Assembly (NCBI RefSeq): GCF_030433855.1
Contig: NZ_JARUXC010000007.1
Location: forward strand, 62,001 to 126,000
Reading direction: 5' to 3'
From: Agreia sp. PsM10
GTDB lineage: Bacteria; Actinomycetota; Actinomycetes; Actinomycetales; Microbacteriaceae
Length of the DNA: 64,000 nucleotides
Shown here: positions 9,565 to 18,189 of the stretch, one piece after another
Position numbering within the stretch: position 1 is the stretch's first letter
How the letters are laid out: each line of letters starts with the position of its first letter
Translations under genes and position numbers: made by a program
The notes under the pieces: model-generated
Databases searched by the model: none
Told to the model about the DNA's origin: nothing
The model's input: the letters and a program-made list of their open reading frames with translations, nothing else

Positions 9565-11186
9565 GATGCGTCCTTCGGGGTGTGGGATGCGAGTGGTGCA
9601 GGATTCCCGATCAGGGCCAGTGGGCCCGCGGCCTTCACGGAGACTTTGAGCGTCGCGCTCGTCGAGTACGAGAGCGGTGTCTCGAGCACGTCGACGATCT
9701 CGACGAGGCGGGGGTCGGCCCCGGCCTGGATGGCGCGTTCGATGGCTATGCGCCCGGCCGCCTCGATCGCGCCCGCGCGGTCGACGTAGTCGCACATCTG
9801 GTCGGCCCGCCCGCCCGCGAGGGCGATGGCGGCTCCCACGGCGTTGGCCACATTGCCGCGGTCTGGGTGCAGCACGTCGCTCGCCCCGAGAACGCGGTCG
9901 GGCACGAGGAACCCGCCACCGCCCACGACGACCAGCGGCAGGCCGAGGCGACCCAGCGACATCCGTTCGACGGCCGACTCGATGCGGTCGTGCGCCACGG
10001 CGAGGGCGTTCCCGAGCCCGGCGCGGGTCGCCCGGTCGAGGGCGGGCAGGGCCCGACCGTCGATCAGTCCGGGGGTGAGCATCGCTGCCGCATCGGTGAG
10101 CGTCGGGGTGTCACCGCCGAACAGCAGGGCCTGCTCGGTGAGCAGATAGCCCAGCGAATCGTGCTTCGGGGCGCCGGCGGCGATGTCGACGATCGTGCCG
10201 CCGCCGATTCCCACGCTCAGGATGTCGGGCATGCGGAAGTTGGTGCGCACCCCGCCGATCTCGCGCGGCAGGGTCGATTCACGGGGGAACCGGTCGACGA
10301 GAACGCCGAGGTCGCTCGTGGTGCCGCCCACGTCGATGATGATGGCGTTGTCGGCTCCCGAGAGGAACGCGGCGCCGCGGATCGAGTTGGCAGGACCCGA
10401 CCCGATGGTGAGAACCGGATAGCGGGCCGCGTACTCGACGGCCATCAGGGTGCCGTCGTTCTGGGCGAAGAAGGTGGCGGCGTCGAGCTTCTCCTCCTGC
10501 ACCACGGTGAGGAGGCCCTGGGTCACGTCGCGGGCGATGCCGTGAAGCGCCGCGTTGAGCACGGTCGCGTTCTCACGCTCGAGCAGTCCGAGCGCTCCGA
10601 TCTCGTGACTCAGCGAGACGGGCACGTCGACACCGACGTGGTCGCCGACGATCGACGCGACCTCGAGCTCCTGCTCGGGGAATGACGGGCTGAAGATGCC
10701 GCAGACCGCCACGGCGTCGAATCGTCCCTCGAGGCCGTCGAGAAAGCGTCGGATGCCGTCGATGTCGAGCGGCGAGATCGGGTAACCGTCGATCATGTGG
10801 CCGCCGCCGGCGAGGAGTGCCCCCGCGAGCACGACCCCGCGCAGGTCGGCCGGCCAGTCCGACAGCGACGGGAACTCCGTGCTCGCCGGCGCGCCCAGGC
10901 GGATCACGGCGACCCGGCCGAGGCCGCGACGACGCACGATCGCGTTCGTCGCGTGGGTCGTGCCGAGCATCACGCGCGACACGCGGTCGCGGGCGTCGCC
11001 GAGCTCGGCGAGCACGGCAGACAGTGCGGCCCGGATGCCGCCGGTCACGTCCTCGGTCGTCGCCTTCTTCGTCCAGGCGATCACGTGGCCGTCGGCGTCG
11101 AGCACGACGGCGTCGGTGTTCGTTCCTCCGACGTCGATGCCCACAGAGAGGTCACGGACCATCAGCTCGCCGACCACCGCGCTCAT
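9561..11186 (-). CDS. HyuA-type hydantoinase/oxoprolinase family protein
   Basis: A 541-aa protein with the actin-like ATPase signature of the hydantoinase/oxoprolinase A subunit: VGIDVGGTNTDAVVLD near the N-terminus, GTTHATNAIV, and IIDVGGTTSDLGVL in the centre. HyuA enzymes use ATP to open lactam or hydantoin rings, commonly with a second subunit; no HyuB is present here, and the DUF917 protein upstream is the usual partner in this arrangement. Start at 11186 gives a 4-nt overlap with that gene. Confidence 0.9.
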   Translation of the reverse strand: MSAVVGELMVRDLSVGIDVGGTNTDAVVLDADGHVIAWTKKATTEDVTGGIRAALSAVLAELGDARDRVSRVMLGTTHATNAIVRRRGLGRVAVIRLGAPASTEFPSLSDWPADLRGVVLAGALLAGGGHMIDGYPISPLDIDGIRRFLDGLEGRFDAVAVCGIFSPSFPEQELEVASIVGDHVGVDVPVSLSHEIGALGLLERENATVLNAALHGIARDVTQGLLTVVQEEKLDAATFFAQNDGTLMAVEYAARYPVLTIGSGPANSIRGAAFLSGADNAIIIDVGGTTSDLGVLVDRFPRESTLPREIGGVRTNFRMPDILSVGIGGGTIVDIAAGAPKHDSLGYLLTEQALLFGGDTPTLTDAAAMLTPGLIDGRALPALDRATRAGLGNALAVAHDRIESAVERMSLGRLGLPLVVVGGGGFLVPDRVLGASDVLHPDRGNVANAVGAAIALAGGRADQMCDYVDRAGAIEAAGRIAIERAIQAGADPRLVEIVDVLETPLSYSTSATLKVSVKAAGPLALIGNPAPLASHTPKDAS

Positions 11187-12319
11187 CGGGCGACCGCCTC
11201 GGTCTCGGCGACGGCCTGCAGCGCAGCGGGGCCGTCGAAGGGCACGTAGTCGAAATCGAAGTCGAACGCCGCCGGTCCGGCGAGCTCGATGCCCCTCGGC
11301 GTTCGCCAGAGCGGATCGCAGGCCCAGGCGAGCACGCTCACCCTCTGTCCGAACCGCAGCATCTCGGTCGAGATCGCCTCGCCCGTCTCGGAGTCGAGGA
11401 TCGAGACGAGGTCGGGAACGCTGACCACGACCGCGCCGTCTTCGATCACGACGAGGTTCTCGTTCTGGATCTCGACGCGCACCATTCGGCCGCGGTCGTC
11501 GCCGATGCCCTCGATCGTGACGGAGCCTCGGGTGAATCCCCCGACGGTGTTGCGGTCGATGTCGATCACCTTGCCGCCGAGCAGCACGGCCGCTCCGAGT
11601 TCTTCGGCGATGTCGACGATCGGCTCGCGGGAGGAGAGCAGGCGGCGGCCGACCTGAATCGCGCGGCTGACCGTTCCCTCGATCACGGCGCCCGGAGCCG
11701 TCTCGTGGGTGAGCAGATAGTGGGCGCCGAGGGCGATGCCGCCGGCGGCCACTGTGAATGCGCGGGCGTGGCGCTCGAGCCACGCGATGTCGACGGTGGT
11801 GAGCACCGACACGTTTCCGACCACATCGCTCATCACGGCGAACTCGCTCGGCAGCCCGGCGACGTTCATCGAGATCATGGTGGCCTTGGGGAAAGCGCGA
11901 CCCATGCCGTCGGCATCCAGAACGGCGAGGCCGAGCTCGGCAGCCCATCCGACCGGGGCGACGCCGTTGCTGCCGCCGATCTCCGCGGCCATGACCGTGG
12001 TGATGGGACGGCCGACGAGTCGCTCGACCTCGCGCAGCAGGGTGTGGGCCTGGCTCGTCGAGCCGAGCATCTCGATTCCCACCGAGGGAGCGCCCATGCC
12101 CGACATGATGATGACGGCGTCGTCGGGACCGAGGTCGTCGACGCCCACCAGGCGAACGGGTCCGTTGGCCTCGATCGCGTTCGCCACCGAGAGCTGGGCC
12201 CCGTGCACCGAGCCGCCACCGCCGGTTCCGAAGATGGCGCAGCCGGCGGCCAGCGCGGCGACGTCGTCGGAGGTGACGAGACGGATGGGAGGGGATGCCT
12301 GGGGCGACGTGGAGCTCAT
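11183..12319 (-). CDS. DUF917 domain protein
   Basis: A 378-aa DUF917 protein: CAIFGTGGGGSVHGA near the N-terminus, MSGMGAPSVG, and a central glycine-rich MAAEIGGSNG. It is commonly found beside HyuA-family proteins, and the biochemical role is not established. It is the first gene of the 12-kb operon. A TACAGT -10 element ends 6 nt before its ATG at 12319, which fixes the start and indicates a leaderless transcript. Divergent from the pucR-type gene. Confidence 0.87.
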   Translation of the reverse strand: MSSTSPQASPPIRLVTSDDVAALAAGCAIFGTGGGGSVHGAQLSVANAIEANGPVRLVGVDDLGPDDAVIIMSGMGAPSVGIEMLGSTSQAHTLLREVERLVGRPITTVMAAEIGGSNGVAPVGWAAELGLAVLDADGMGRAFPKATMISMNVAGLPSEFAVMSDVVGNVSVLTTVDIAWLERHARAFTVAAGGIALGAHYLLTHETAPGAVIEGTVSRAIQVGRRLLSSREPIVDIAEELGAAVLLGGKVIDIDRNTVGGFTRGSVTIEGIGDDRGRMVRVEIQNENLVVIEDGAVVVSVPDLVSILDSETGEAISTEMLRFGQRVSVLAWACDPLWRTPRGIELAGPAAFDFDFDYVPFDGPAALQAVAETEAVAR

Positions 12320-12392
12320 ATCTTGACTGTAATGAGCGAATGTTTCGGGCGGAATGTGCCGGGGCAACGAGGAAATGCGGCATATTGGGCTC
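12320..12392. promoter_or_regulatory. divergent leaderless promoters with direct-repeat operator
   Basis: This 73-nt space separates the catabolic operon from its regulator. Minus strand: TACAGT at 12331-12326, 6 nt from the ATG at 12319. Plus strand: CATATT at 12381-12386, 6 nt from the ATG at 12393. Between them lies a direct repeat, GAATGTttCGGGC (12338-12350) and GAATGTgcCGGGGC (12352-12365), a plausible PucR binding site. The -10 calls rest on position and match to TAnnnT; the operator is inferred. Confidence 0.5.
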
Positions 12393-13880
12393 ATGGCACA
12401 AACAACGCTGGCCCGCGTGATCGACCAGTGCGACCAGTTCGGCATGATCTGCCGGGCCGGCGATATGGAGGGCGTGGCCATCACAGGCGTCGAGATGCTG
12501 GCGCTCGAAGACGTCGGCCTCTCGTCTGCCGGCAACCTCGTGATCGTTCTGCCCAACTCCGCCGAGCAGCCCCGCGCCTACCAGATCGACATCGCGATCA
12601 GACGCGCCATCGCCGCCGAGGCCGCCGCCCTTCTGCTCGTCGGGGGCGTGTCGCTCGCCGAGACGTCGCGCTCGCTCGCCGACCGCGGCGCGCTGCCCGT
12701 GCTCACCGCGAACGCTCCGCCCTCCGAGCTCGCCGTCTTCATCGACCGTCTCGTGCGGGGCGGTGCCGCCGAGGCGATCGTGCGCGCGGAGCATGCCGTC
12801 GCGGCCGTCGGCGCGGCCGCCGACTCCGCCCCGCTCGATGCGCGCACCGCCATCCTCGACGCGGCGGCGGCAGCGCTCGGCGTCGGACTCGTGCTCGTCG
12901 ACGACCCGCTCGTGAAGTGGACGGACTTCGACGCGGTCTGCATCGGCGAGGTGCCGGTGGGCCGACTCGTGGGCGAAGAGCCCGACGCGGCCGTGTCCAT
13001 CGCGCTGCCCGTGGTCGCCGCCATCCTGTCTCGTGCCCTGCAGCGCGAGTCCCAGGAGCGCTTCGGTCCGGCACGCTCGCGCGCCGACCTCATCGTCGAG
13101 CTGCTTCTGGCCGAGTCGTCGCGCATCGACGCGCTGGCGGTCGACGCAGCCCGGGCGGGCCTGCCCGTGCAGCTCACCCACGCGGTCGCGTGGATCGCGC
13201 CCACCCATCGCGACGATCCGGCGCACCGGCTCCCGGCATCCATCACGGCCGCCATCGAGCTTCGGGCCTTCCAGCTGATCGACAACCGCTCCGAGGTCTG
13301 GCACCTTGCGGCCTTCCACGACGACCTGCTGATGGTCACGTCCGAGGAGTCGGGAGCTCCCGACCACCAGCGGCGACTGCGCGATGTCACCGAGGAGCTG
13401 ACCGCTTTCTGCCGCGCGGTCGCGGGCGACGAATGGACGTTCACCGTCGGGCTCGGCACTCCGCAGTCGGGCGCCTCGGGGCTCCGGCAGTCGGCGACCG
13501 AGGCGCGCATCACGGCCGAGACCGCCGTCGCATCCGGCCGCCTCGGCGCCATCGAGGTGACCGACGTCACCGGCCTGCGCCGCGTGCTGCTCGACTTCTA
13601 CGCGTCGCCGCTGAGCCGCACTCTGCTCGACGACGTGCTCGCGCCACTGGATGCGCTCGGCCCCGAGCGGTCGGCCATCTCGGTGCGCACCCTGCTCGCG
13701 TACCTCAGCAACCGCAATTCGCTCGCGCGCGCCGGAGAGGCTCTGATGCTGCACCCGAACGCGGTGAACTACCGGGTGCGGCGCATCGAGCAGTCGCTGA
13801 ACCTCAACCTGGAGGACCCGGACTCGCGCTTCGCCCTCGAGCTGGCGTGCCGCCTGCGCCTGATGGGCGCCGCCCGATAG
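12393..13880 (+). CDS. PucR-family transcriptional regulator
   Basis: A 495-aa regulator. The N-terminal about 120 residues match the PucR ligand-sensing domain (VGLSSAGNLVIVLP, AAALLLVGG), the middle is a GGDEF-related sensor-like region, and the C-terminus is the PucR helix-turn-helix (SVRTLLAYLSNRNSLARAGE, then HPNAVNYRVRRIE). Start at 12393 is supported by CATATT 6 nt upstream; a more upstream in-frame start lies inside the promoter. PucR-type factors usually control purine or amide catabolism and are divergent to their targets, as here. Confidence 0.9.
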   Translation: MAQTTLARVIDQCDQFGMICRAGDMEGVAITGVEMLALEDVGLSSAGNLVIVLPNSAEQPRAYQIDIAIRRAIAAEAAALLLVGGVSLAETSRSLADRGALPVLTANAPPSELAVFIDRLVRGGAAEAIVRAEHAVAAVGAAADSAPLDARTAILDAAAAALGVGLVLVDDPLVKWTDFDAVCIGEVPVGRLVGEEPDAAVSIALPVVAAILSRALQRESQERFGPARSRADLIVELLLAESSRIDALAVDAARAGLPVQLTHAVAWIAPTHRDDPAHRLPASITAAIELRAFQLIDNRSEVWHLAAFHDDLLMVTSEESGAPDHQRRLRDVTEELTAFCRAVAGDEWTFTVGLGTPQSGASGLRQSATEARITAETAVASGRLGAIEVTDVTGLRRVLLDFYASPLSRTLLDDVLAPLDALGPERSAISVRTLLAYLSNRNSLARAGEALMLHPNAVNYRVRRIEQSLNLNLEDPDSRFALELACRLRLMGAAR

Positions 13881-13886
13881 CCGGCA

Positions 13887-13919
13887 CTGTCGACGAGGTG
13901 ACGCTGTCGACGAGGTGAC
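13887..13919. repeat. 16-bp tandem direct repeat
   Basis: CTGTCGACGAGGTGAC occurs at 13887-13902 and again at 13904-13919 in the short space between the convergent pucR-type and IclR-type genes. Function unknown; it may be a recent slippage duplication. Confidence 0.75.
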
Positions 13920-13975
13920 ACTATCGGTGCAATAGACCGCTCGCGATGCCACATCTGTCGACCCGAAATGGCAAC

Positions 13976-15430
13976 TCAGCAGAGCAGCGCCGACACCCTG
14001 CCTGCAAGCTCGCGGGTCTCGCGCTCGAACTCGCGCCTGTTCGCCTGCATGTAGTCCGTCGTCCCGACCAGGCAGACCGCCGCCGCCACGGCGCCGCTCG
14101 AATCGCGTATCGGCGCAGAGATCGAGATCAGTCCCGCGTCTTCGAACGCCTGCATCGACAGCACCCCGTGAGCGGCGACCGTGCGCACACTCCGGGCAAA
14201 CGTGGCCAGCTCGTGCGCGGTGTAGCGCGCCGGAAACAGCTGCCTCAATTCGCCGTCGTCGAGATCCATCAGCAGGGTCGGCCCGCCATCCGACCCCACG
14301 ATCGGATGCGCGCGCCCCAGCCACGAGATCATCTCGAGCCCCTCTCCCGCCATTTCGAGCTCTTCGACCAGCGTGAGGCTGCGCATGCCGGCGAGCACCG
14401 TGATGAACGCGCAGGTTCGCGATCGGTTCGCCGTCTCGGCCACCAGCGGCTTGCCCTGCGCCACCAGAAGGGGAGCCGCGACGCTGCGATGCCAGCCATG
14501 GATCATCCAGGCGAGCTGGTACCTGCCGCCGTCGGCGACGGCCGAGACGAAGCCCCACCCGACGCACGATTTCACCAGCCGCGACACCCGGTCATGGCGC
14601 AGACCGGTCGCCCGCGCCGTGCCGGCGATCGAGTCCGGTCCCGCGGCGAGGTGACTCAGGATGCGCAGGGCCGCCGAGACGGCCGACGGCGATCCGGCGA
14701 CCACGTTCGGCGCCGCGCCCATCGCGCCCGTCACCTGGCTCTGCGCATCCGGTGGCAGACGCGGTGCACTGAGCTCGTCGGCCAGCAGCGTCTCGACGTG
14801 GCGGCGGGCGACAAGCACGGCGCGACGGGCACGCGCACCGTTCTGCTCGATCCGGTTCAGCGGAAGCCGGATGGCCAGCACGGCGACACATTCACCGGAT
14901 GGACTGCGCACCGGGGTCGCGATCTCGACGCTCTTTCCGATGATCGACTCGATGACCGATTGCCGAGCACCTTCCTCCGCCTCCGCCTCGGAGTCGAGCA
15001 GCCGACCGGCGATGACGATCGCACTGCGCTCGTCAGCGACGATCTCGCCCACCCTAGCGGGCGAGTGCAGGGTCCAGGTCGACATCACCGACTGCACCAC
15101 GGTCATGCCCGAGCGCGAGGGAGCGACGAGGCACACCGTCTCGCCGGTCTGCTGGGCCGCGAACGTCGTCACGAAGCGCAGCATCCTGGCGTAGGGCGCG
15201 GCGGCCATTCCCGACAACCGGATGGCGTAACGCCCGAGGCGGTAGCTGCCGTAGGCGCCACCCCGTTCGAGCATGCCCTCGCCCTCGAGCTCGGAGCAGA
15301 GACGAGAGGCGCTTGAGAGCGACATGCCGAGCTCGGAGGCGATCGCGCCCACCGCGATCGGGTCGGAGGGATCGAGCCGCTCGGCGACGAACCGCACGAC
15401 CATGAGCGCCGCCGTCACCCGAGAAGTCAT
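13976..15430 (-). CDS. tandem (double-length) IclR-type transcriptional regulator
   Basis: A 484-aa protein, about twice the usual IclR length. It contains two copies of the winged-HTH plus effector module: first HTH about 25-50 (AVGAIASELGMSLSSASRL), first effector region to about 220, second HTH about 264-292 (SIAGTARATGLRHDRVSRL), then a second effector domain ending at 484. The two halves are clearly diverged. Start at 15430 (MTSRVTAALM) removes a Cys-rich upstream extension that does not look like protein. It is divergent from the flavin oxidase operon and likely controls it. A single chain with two DNA-binding heads could act as an intramolecular dimer. Confidence 0.82.
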   Translation of the reverse strand: MTSRVTAALMVVRFVAERLDPSDPIAVGAIASELGMSLSSASRLCSELEGEGMLERGGAYGSYRLGRYAIRLSGMAAAPYARMLRFVTTFAAQQTGETVCLVAPSRSGMTVVQSVMSTWTLHSPARVGEIVADERSAIVIAGRLLDSEAEAEEGARQSVIESIIGKSVEIATPVRSPSGECVAVLAIRLPLNRIEQNGARARRAVLVARRHVETLLADELSAPRLPPDAQSQVTGAMGAAPNVVAGSPSAVSAALRILSHLAAGPDSIAGTARATGLRHDRVSRLVKSCVGWGFVSAVADGGRYQLAWMIHGWHRSVAAPLLVAQGKPLVAETANRSRTCAFITVLAGMRSLTLVEELEMAGEGLEMISWLGRAHPIVGSDGGPTLLMDLDDGELRQLFPARYTAHELATFARSVRTVAAHGVLSMQAFEDAGLISISAPIRDSSGAVAAAVCLVGTTDYMQANRREFERETRELAGRVSALLC

Positions 15431-15573
15431 CCGCCCGCGCCATCCCCGCTGCCCGCAGAAACCGCAATTCAGACGCGGCAGCTTTGCGCCTGCTGCGCAC
15501 TGTAACACAGCCGATTCCCGCCGCTTCCTACATTGATGGCACTCGAACAGCGCAGAGAGAAGAGAAGAACCCC

Positions 15574-16707
15574 ATGAAGACCTTCGACGTCGCCGTCATC
15601 GGAATGGGCGCGCTCGGCAGCGCCGCCGCCTACCAGCTCGCCCGCCGCGGCGTGAACGTCGTGGCGTTCGAGCAGTTCGAACTCGGCCACGTTCGCGGGG
15701 CCTCGCACGACACGTCGCGCATCATCCGCACGTCGTACGGCGCGCCCGAGTACGTGCGGCTCGCGCAGTCCGCCTACCGCGACTGGGCCGAGCTCGAGAG
15801 CGTCACAGGCGAGACCTTCGTGACCGTCACGGGCGGCCTCGTGTTCTTTCCCGAGGGCGGGCCGTATTCGGCCGACGACTTCCGGTCGAGCCTCGACGAG
15901 ACCGGTGTTCCCTACGAACTGCTGACCCCCGCCGAGGTCTCGGCCCGGTGGCCGCAGTTCTCGCTGCCCGAGGGGGCGAAGGCGATCTACACCGCCGACT
16001 CGGGCATCGTGCACGCGTCGCGATCGGTGGCGGCCCTGCAGATGCAGGCCCGCGCACACGGCGCCGTCATCCGAGACCGAACGCCCGTCGAACGGCTGGT
16101 TCCGGATGCCGATGGTGTCGTCATCCACACCGCCCACGGCGAGGTGCGGGCCGGCAAGGTCATCGTGGCGGCGGATGCCTGGACCAACGAGCTGCTCGCC
16201 CCGCTCGGCGCCGAGATTCCGCTGATCACGATGCAGGAGCAGGTGAGCTACTTCAAGCCGGCCGACGATGCCGCGTTCGACCGCGACCGTTTTCCGGTGT
16301 GGATCTGGGAGGACGAGTACTGCTACTACGGCTTCCCCACCTACGGAGAGCCGTCGATCAAGGCGGCGCGTGACGTGTCGAACAACTTCATGACGCCGCA
16401 GGAGCGCACCTTCGTTCCCTCCCCCGAGCTGCTCGAACAGCTGACGACGTTCATGGGCGACACGATTCCCGGCAGCGGCCAGGTTCTGCGCACGGTGACC
16501 TGCCAGTACGCGATCACGCTCGATCGCCGTTTCATCATCAGCCCGCTCGAGGAGCATCCGAACATCATCGTGGGCCTCGGCGCGGGCCACGCGTTCAAAT
16601 TCACGCCCACCTTCGGACGCATCCTCGCCGAGCTCGCCGTCGACGGAACCTCGACAGAGGACATCTCCGCCTTCGGCGTGCGGCCGACCGTGCCCGTTCA
16701 CCTGTAA
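15574..16707 (+). CDS. MSOX/SolA-type FAD-dependent amine oxidase
   Basis: A 377-aa DAO-fold flavoprotein of the monomeric sarcosine oxidase / N-methyltryptophan oxidase family. The Rossmann motif GMGALGSAAA is at 10-19; Cys310 in TVTCQYAITLD aligns with the covalent flavin cysteine and Lys263 in PSIKAA with the oxygen-activating lysine of monomeric sarcosine oxidase. Predicted to oxidise a secondary or N-methyl amine to an imine plus H2O2. First gene of a three-gene operon (10-nt gap to the cupin); a purine-rich GAGAGAAGAGAAG leader acts as ribosome-binding region. Substrate unknown. Confidence 0.9.
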   Translation: MKTFDVAVIGMGALGSAAAYQLARRGVNVVAFEQFELGHVRGASHDTSRIIRTSYGAPEYVRLAQSAYRDWAELESVTGETFVTVTGGLVFFPEGGPYSADDFRSSLDETGVPYELLTPAEVSARWPQFSLPEGAKAIYTADSGIVHASRSVAALQMQARAHGAVIRDRTPVERLVPDADGVVIHTAHGEVRAGKVIVAADAWTNELLAPLGAEIPLITMQEQVSYFKPADDAAFDRDRFPVWIWEDEYCYYGFPTYGEPSIKAARDVSNNFMTPQERTFVPSPELLEQLTTFMGDTIPGSGQVLRTVTCQYAITLDRRFIISPLEEHPNIIVGLGAGHAFKFTPTFGRILAELAVDGTSTEDISAFGVRPTVPVHL

Positions 16708-16717
16708 GGGGCGCCGG

Positions 16718-17116
16718 ATGCTTGTACAACGGCTCGGAGACAACGCCCTCGAGTGGGAGCTCTATGGAGGCGCCGGCAAGGTCGACGTCGAGTGGTACTT
16801 CCGCGAGCGCACGGCGCTGCCGACCTCGGTCGTGCGGTACCACCTCGAACCCGGGGCCGAAGAAGGAGAGCACCTGCACCTCGAGGGCGATCCCGAGAGC
16901 TGTTCGGTGAAGAACTCCGACGAGCTCTACGTCGTGGTCGTCGGCGAGGTCGTCATGACCGTCGACGGCGAACGCTCCGTGCTCCGCGCCGGCGACGCCC
17001 TCTACGCCCCGTCGGGCTCGAGGCACGGGGTCGCCAACGAATCCGACCTGCCGGCCGACGTCATCCTGATCTTCGGTGCGCCCGACCCGGCATTGCCACG
17101 TCTCATCAAGGAGTAA
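16718..17116 (+). CDS. cupin-domain protein
   Basis: A 132-aa single-domain cupin. The first motif G(X)5HxH-like segment is EEGEHLHLEGD and the second is GDALYAPSGSRHGVAN; the conserved His and Glu ligands for a metal are present. Located between the amine oxidase and ornithine cyclodeaminase genes with 10- and 2-nt gaps, so it probably acts in the same pathway, either as a small dioxygenase/isomerase or a ligand sensor. Function not assigned. Confidence 0.8.
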   Translation: MLVQRLGDNALEWELYGGAGKVDVEWYFRERTALPTSVVRYHLEPGAEEGEHLHLEGDPESCSVKNSDELYVVVVGEVVMTVDGERSVLRAGDALYAPSGSRHGVANESDLPADVILIFGAPDPALPRLIKE

Positions 17117-17118
17117 CC

Positions 17119-18144
17119 ATGCGCTTCATCAGTGTCCGCAACATGTCCGGCTGGATCCGCGAGACCGGGCCGGAGACCATCATCGCGGGGCTCGTCGACG
17201 CCCTCGCCGTGGACTTCGCCCGCTGGGAGCGCTTCGAGCGCGAACCGCGCATCGCCAGCCACTCGCCCATCGGGGTGATCGAGCTGATGCCGACCAGCGA
17301 CGGCGAGCTCTACGCCTTCAAGTACGTGAACGGCCACCCCGACAACCCGGCCCAGGGTTTTCAGACCGTCACGGCGTTCGGTGTGCTGGCCGACGTGCTC
17401 ACCGGCTATCCGCTGTTCCTGTCGGAGATGACCCTGCTCACCGCCTTGCGAACGGCGGCCACGTCGGGCCTCGCCGCGCGGGTTCTCGCGCGCCCCGACA
17501 GCGACCGGATGGCGATGATCGGCGCAGGATCGCAAGCCGAGTTCCAGGCGTTGGCCATTCGGTCGCAGCTCGGAATCACGAAGCTGCGCCTGTTCGACAC
17601 TGACGCCGGCGCGGCGGAGGCCACGGCGCGCAACCTGCGCCCGCTCGGCTTCGATGTGACCGTCGAGGCGTCGGCCGCGGATGCCGCCCGCGACGCCGAC
17701 GTCATCACCACCTGCACGGCGGACAAGTCGAACGCCGTCGTGCTGCGCGCCGACGAGGTGCGGCCCGGAACCCACATCAACGCGATCGGCGGCGACTGCC
17801 CGGGCAAGACCGAACTCGACATCGCCCTCGTGCGCGACAACAGGGTCTTCATCGAGCACGAACCGCAGACACGCATCGAGGGCGAGATCCAGAAGCTGCC
17901 CGCCGATTCGCCCGTGACCGAGCTCTGGACCGTGATCGACGGCCGGGCCCCCGGCCGGGTGAGCGCCGAGGAGGTCACGGTGTTCGACTCGGTGGGCTTC
18001 GCCATCGAGGACTTCACGGCGCTGCGCTTCGCGCGCGACGCGACGAGCGGCACCCGCTTCAGCGAGCAGATCGACCTGATCGCCGAACCCGACGACCCGA
18101 AGAACCTGTTCGGCATGGTCGGGTCGCCGGTGCCGGTGGTGTGA
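17119..18144 (+). CDS. ornithine cyclodeaminase-family protein
   Basis: A 341-aa member of the Ocd/mu-crystallin family. MAMIGAGSQAEFQ is the NAD-binding glycine motif, and NAIGGDCPGKTELD carries the Asp that in true ornithine cyclodeaminases performs the cyclisation step, favouring real OCD activity (ornithine to proline plus ammonia) over an alanine- or imine-dehydrogenase relative. It starts 2 nt after the cupin stop with an AAGGAG box. With the upstream oxidase it suggests catabolism of an N-substituted ornithine/lysine-like compound; that pathway is inference. Confidence 0.88.
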   Translation: MRFISVRNMSGWIRETGPETIIAGLVDALAVDFARWERFEREPRIASHSPIGVIELMPTSDGELYAFKYVNGHPDNPAQGFQTVTAFGVLADVLTGYPLFLSEMTLLTALRTAATSGLAARVLARPDSDRMAMIGAGSQAEFQALAIRSQLGITKLRLFDTDAGAAEATARNLRPLGFDVTVEASAADAARDADVITTCTADKSNAVVLRADEVRPGTHINAIGGDCPGKTELDIALVRDNRVFIEHEPQTRIEGEIQKLPADSPVTELWTVIDGRAPGRVSAEEVTVFDSVGFAIEDFTALRFARDATSGTRFSEQIDLIAEPDDPKNLFGMVGSPVPVV

Positions 18145-18160
18145 CCGGTATTCATGTCAG

Positions 18161-18183
18161 CAGTACACGCTTTGCTGTACTGT
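18161..18183. promoter_or_regulatory. CmtR-type operator overlapping a leaderless -10 element
   Basis: Perfect inverted repeat CAGTACA (18161-18167) and TGTACTG (18176-18182) with an 8-nt spacer. The right arm overlaps TACTGT (18178-18183), which lies 6 nt before the ATG of the metal sensor at 18190. A repressor bound here would block its own promoter. Dyad and spacing are seen directly; assignment to this regulator is inferred from location. Confidence 0.65.
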
Positions 18184-18189
18184 CGAGGC

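Noticed and set aside
10817-13918. A 1033-aa plus-strand open frame
   Set aside because: Arginine-rich shadow of DUF917, HyuA and the PucR gene; no domain and no start signal.
9561-14567. A 5-kb open frame on the minus strand, readable as a 1668-aa protein
   Set aside because: It is the HyuA-like gene read through stop-poor high-GC sequence on the far side of its true start at 11186; the upstream part is antisense to the PucR gene and lies out of frame with DUF917.
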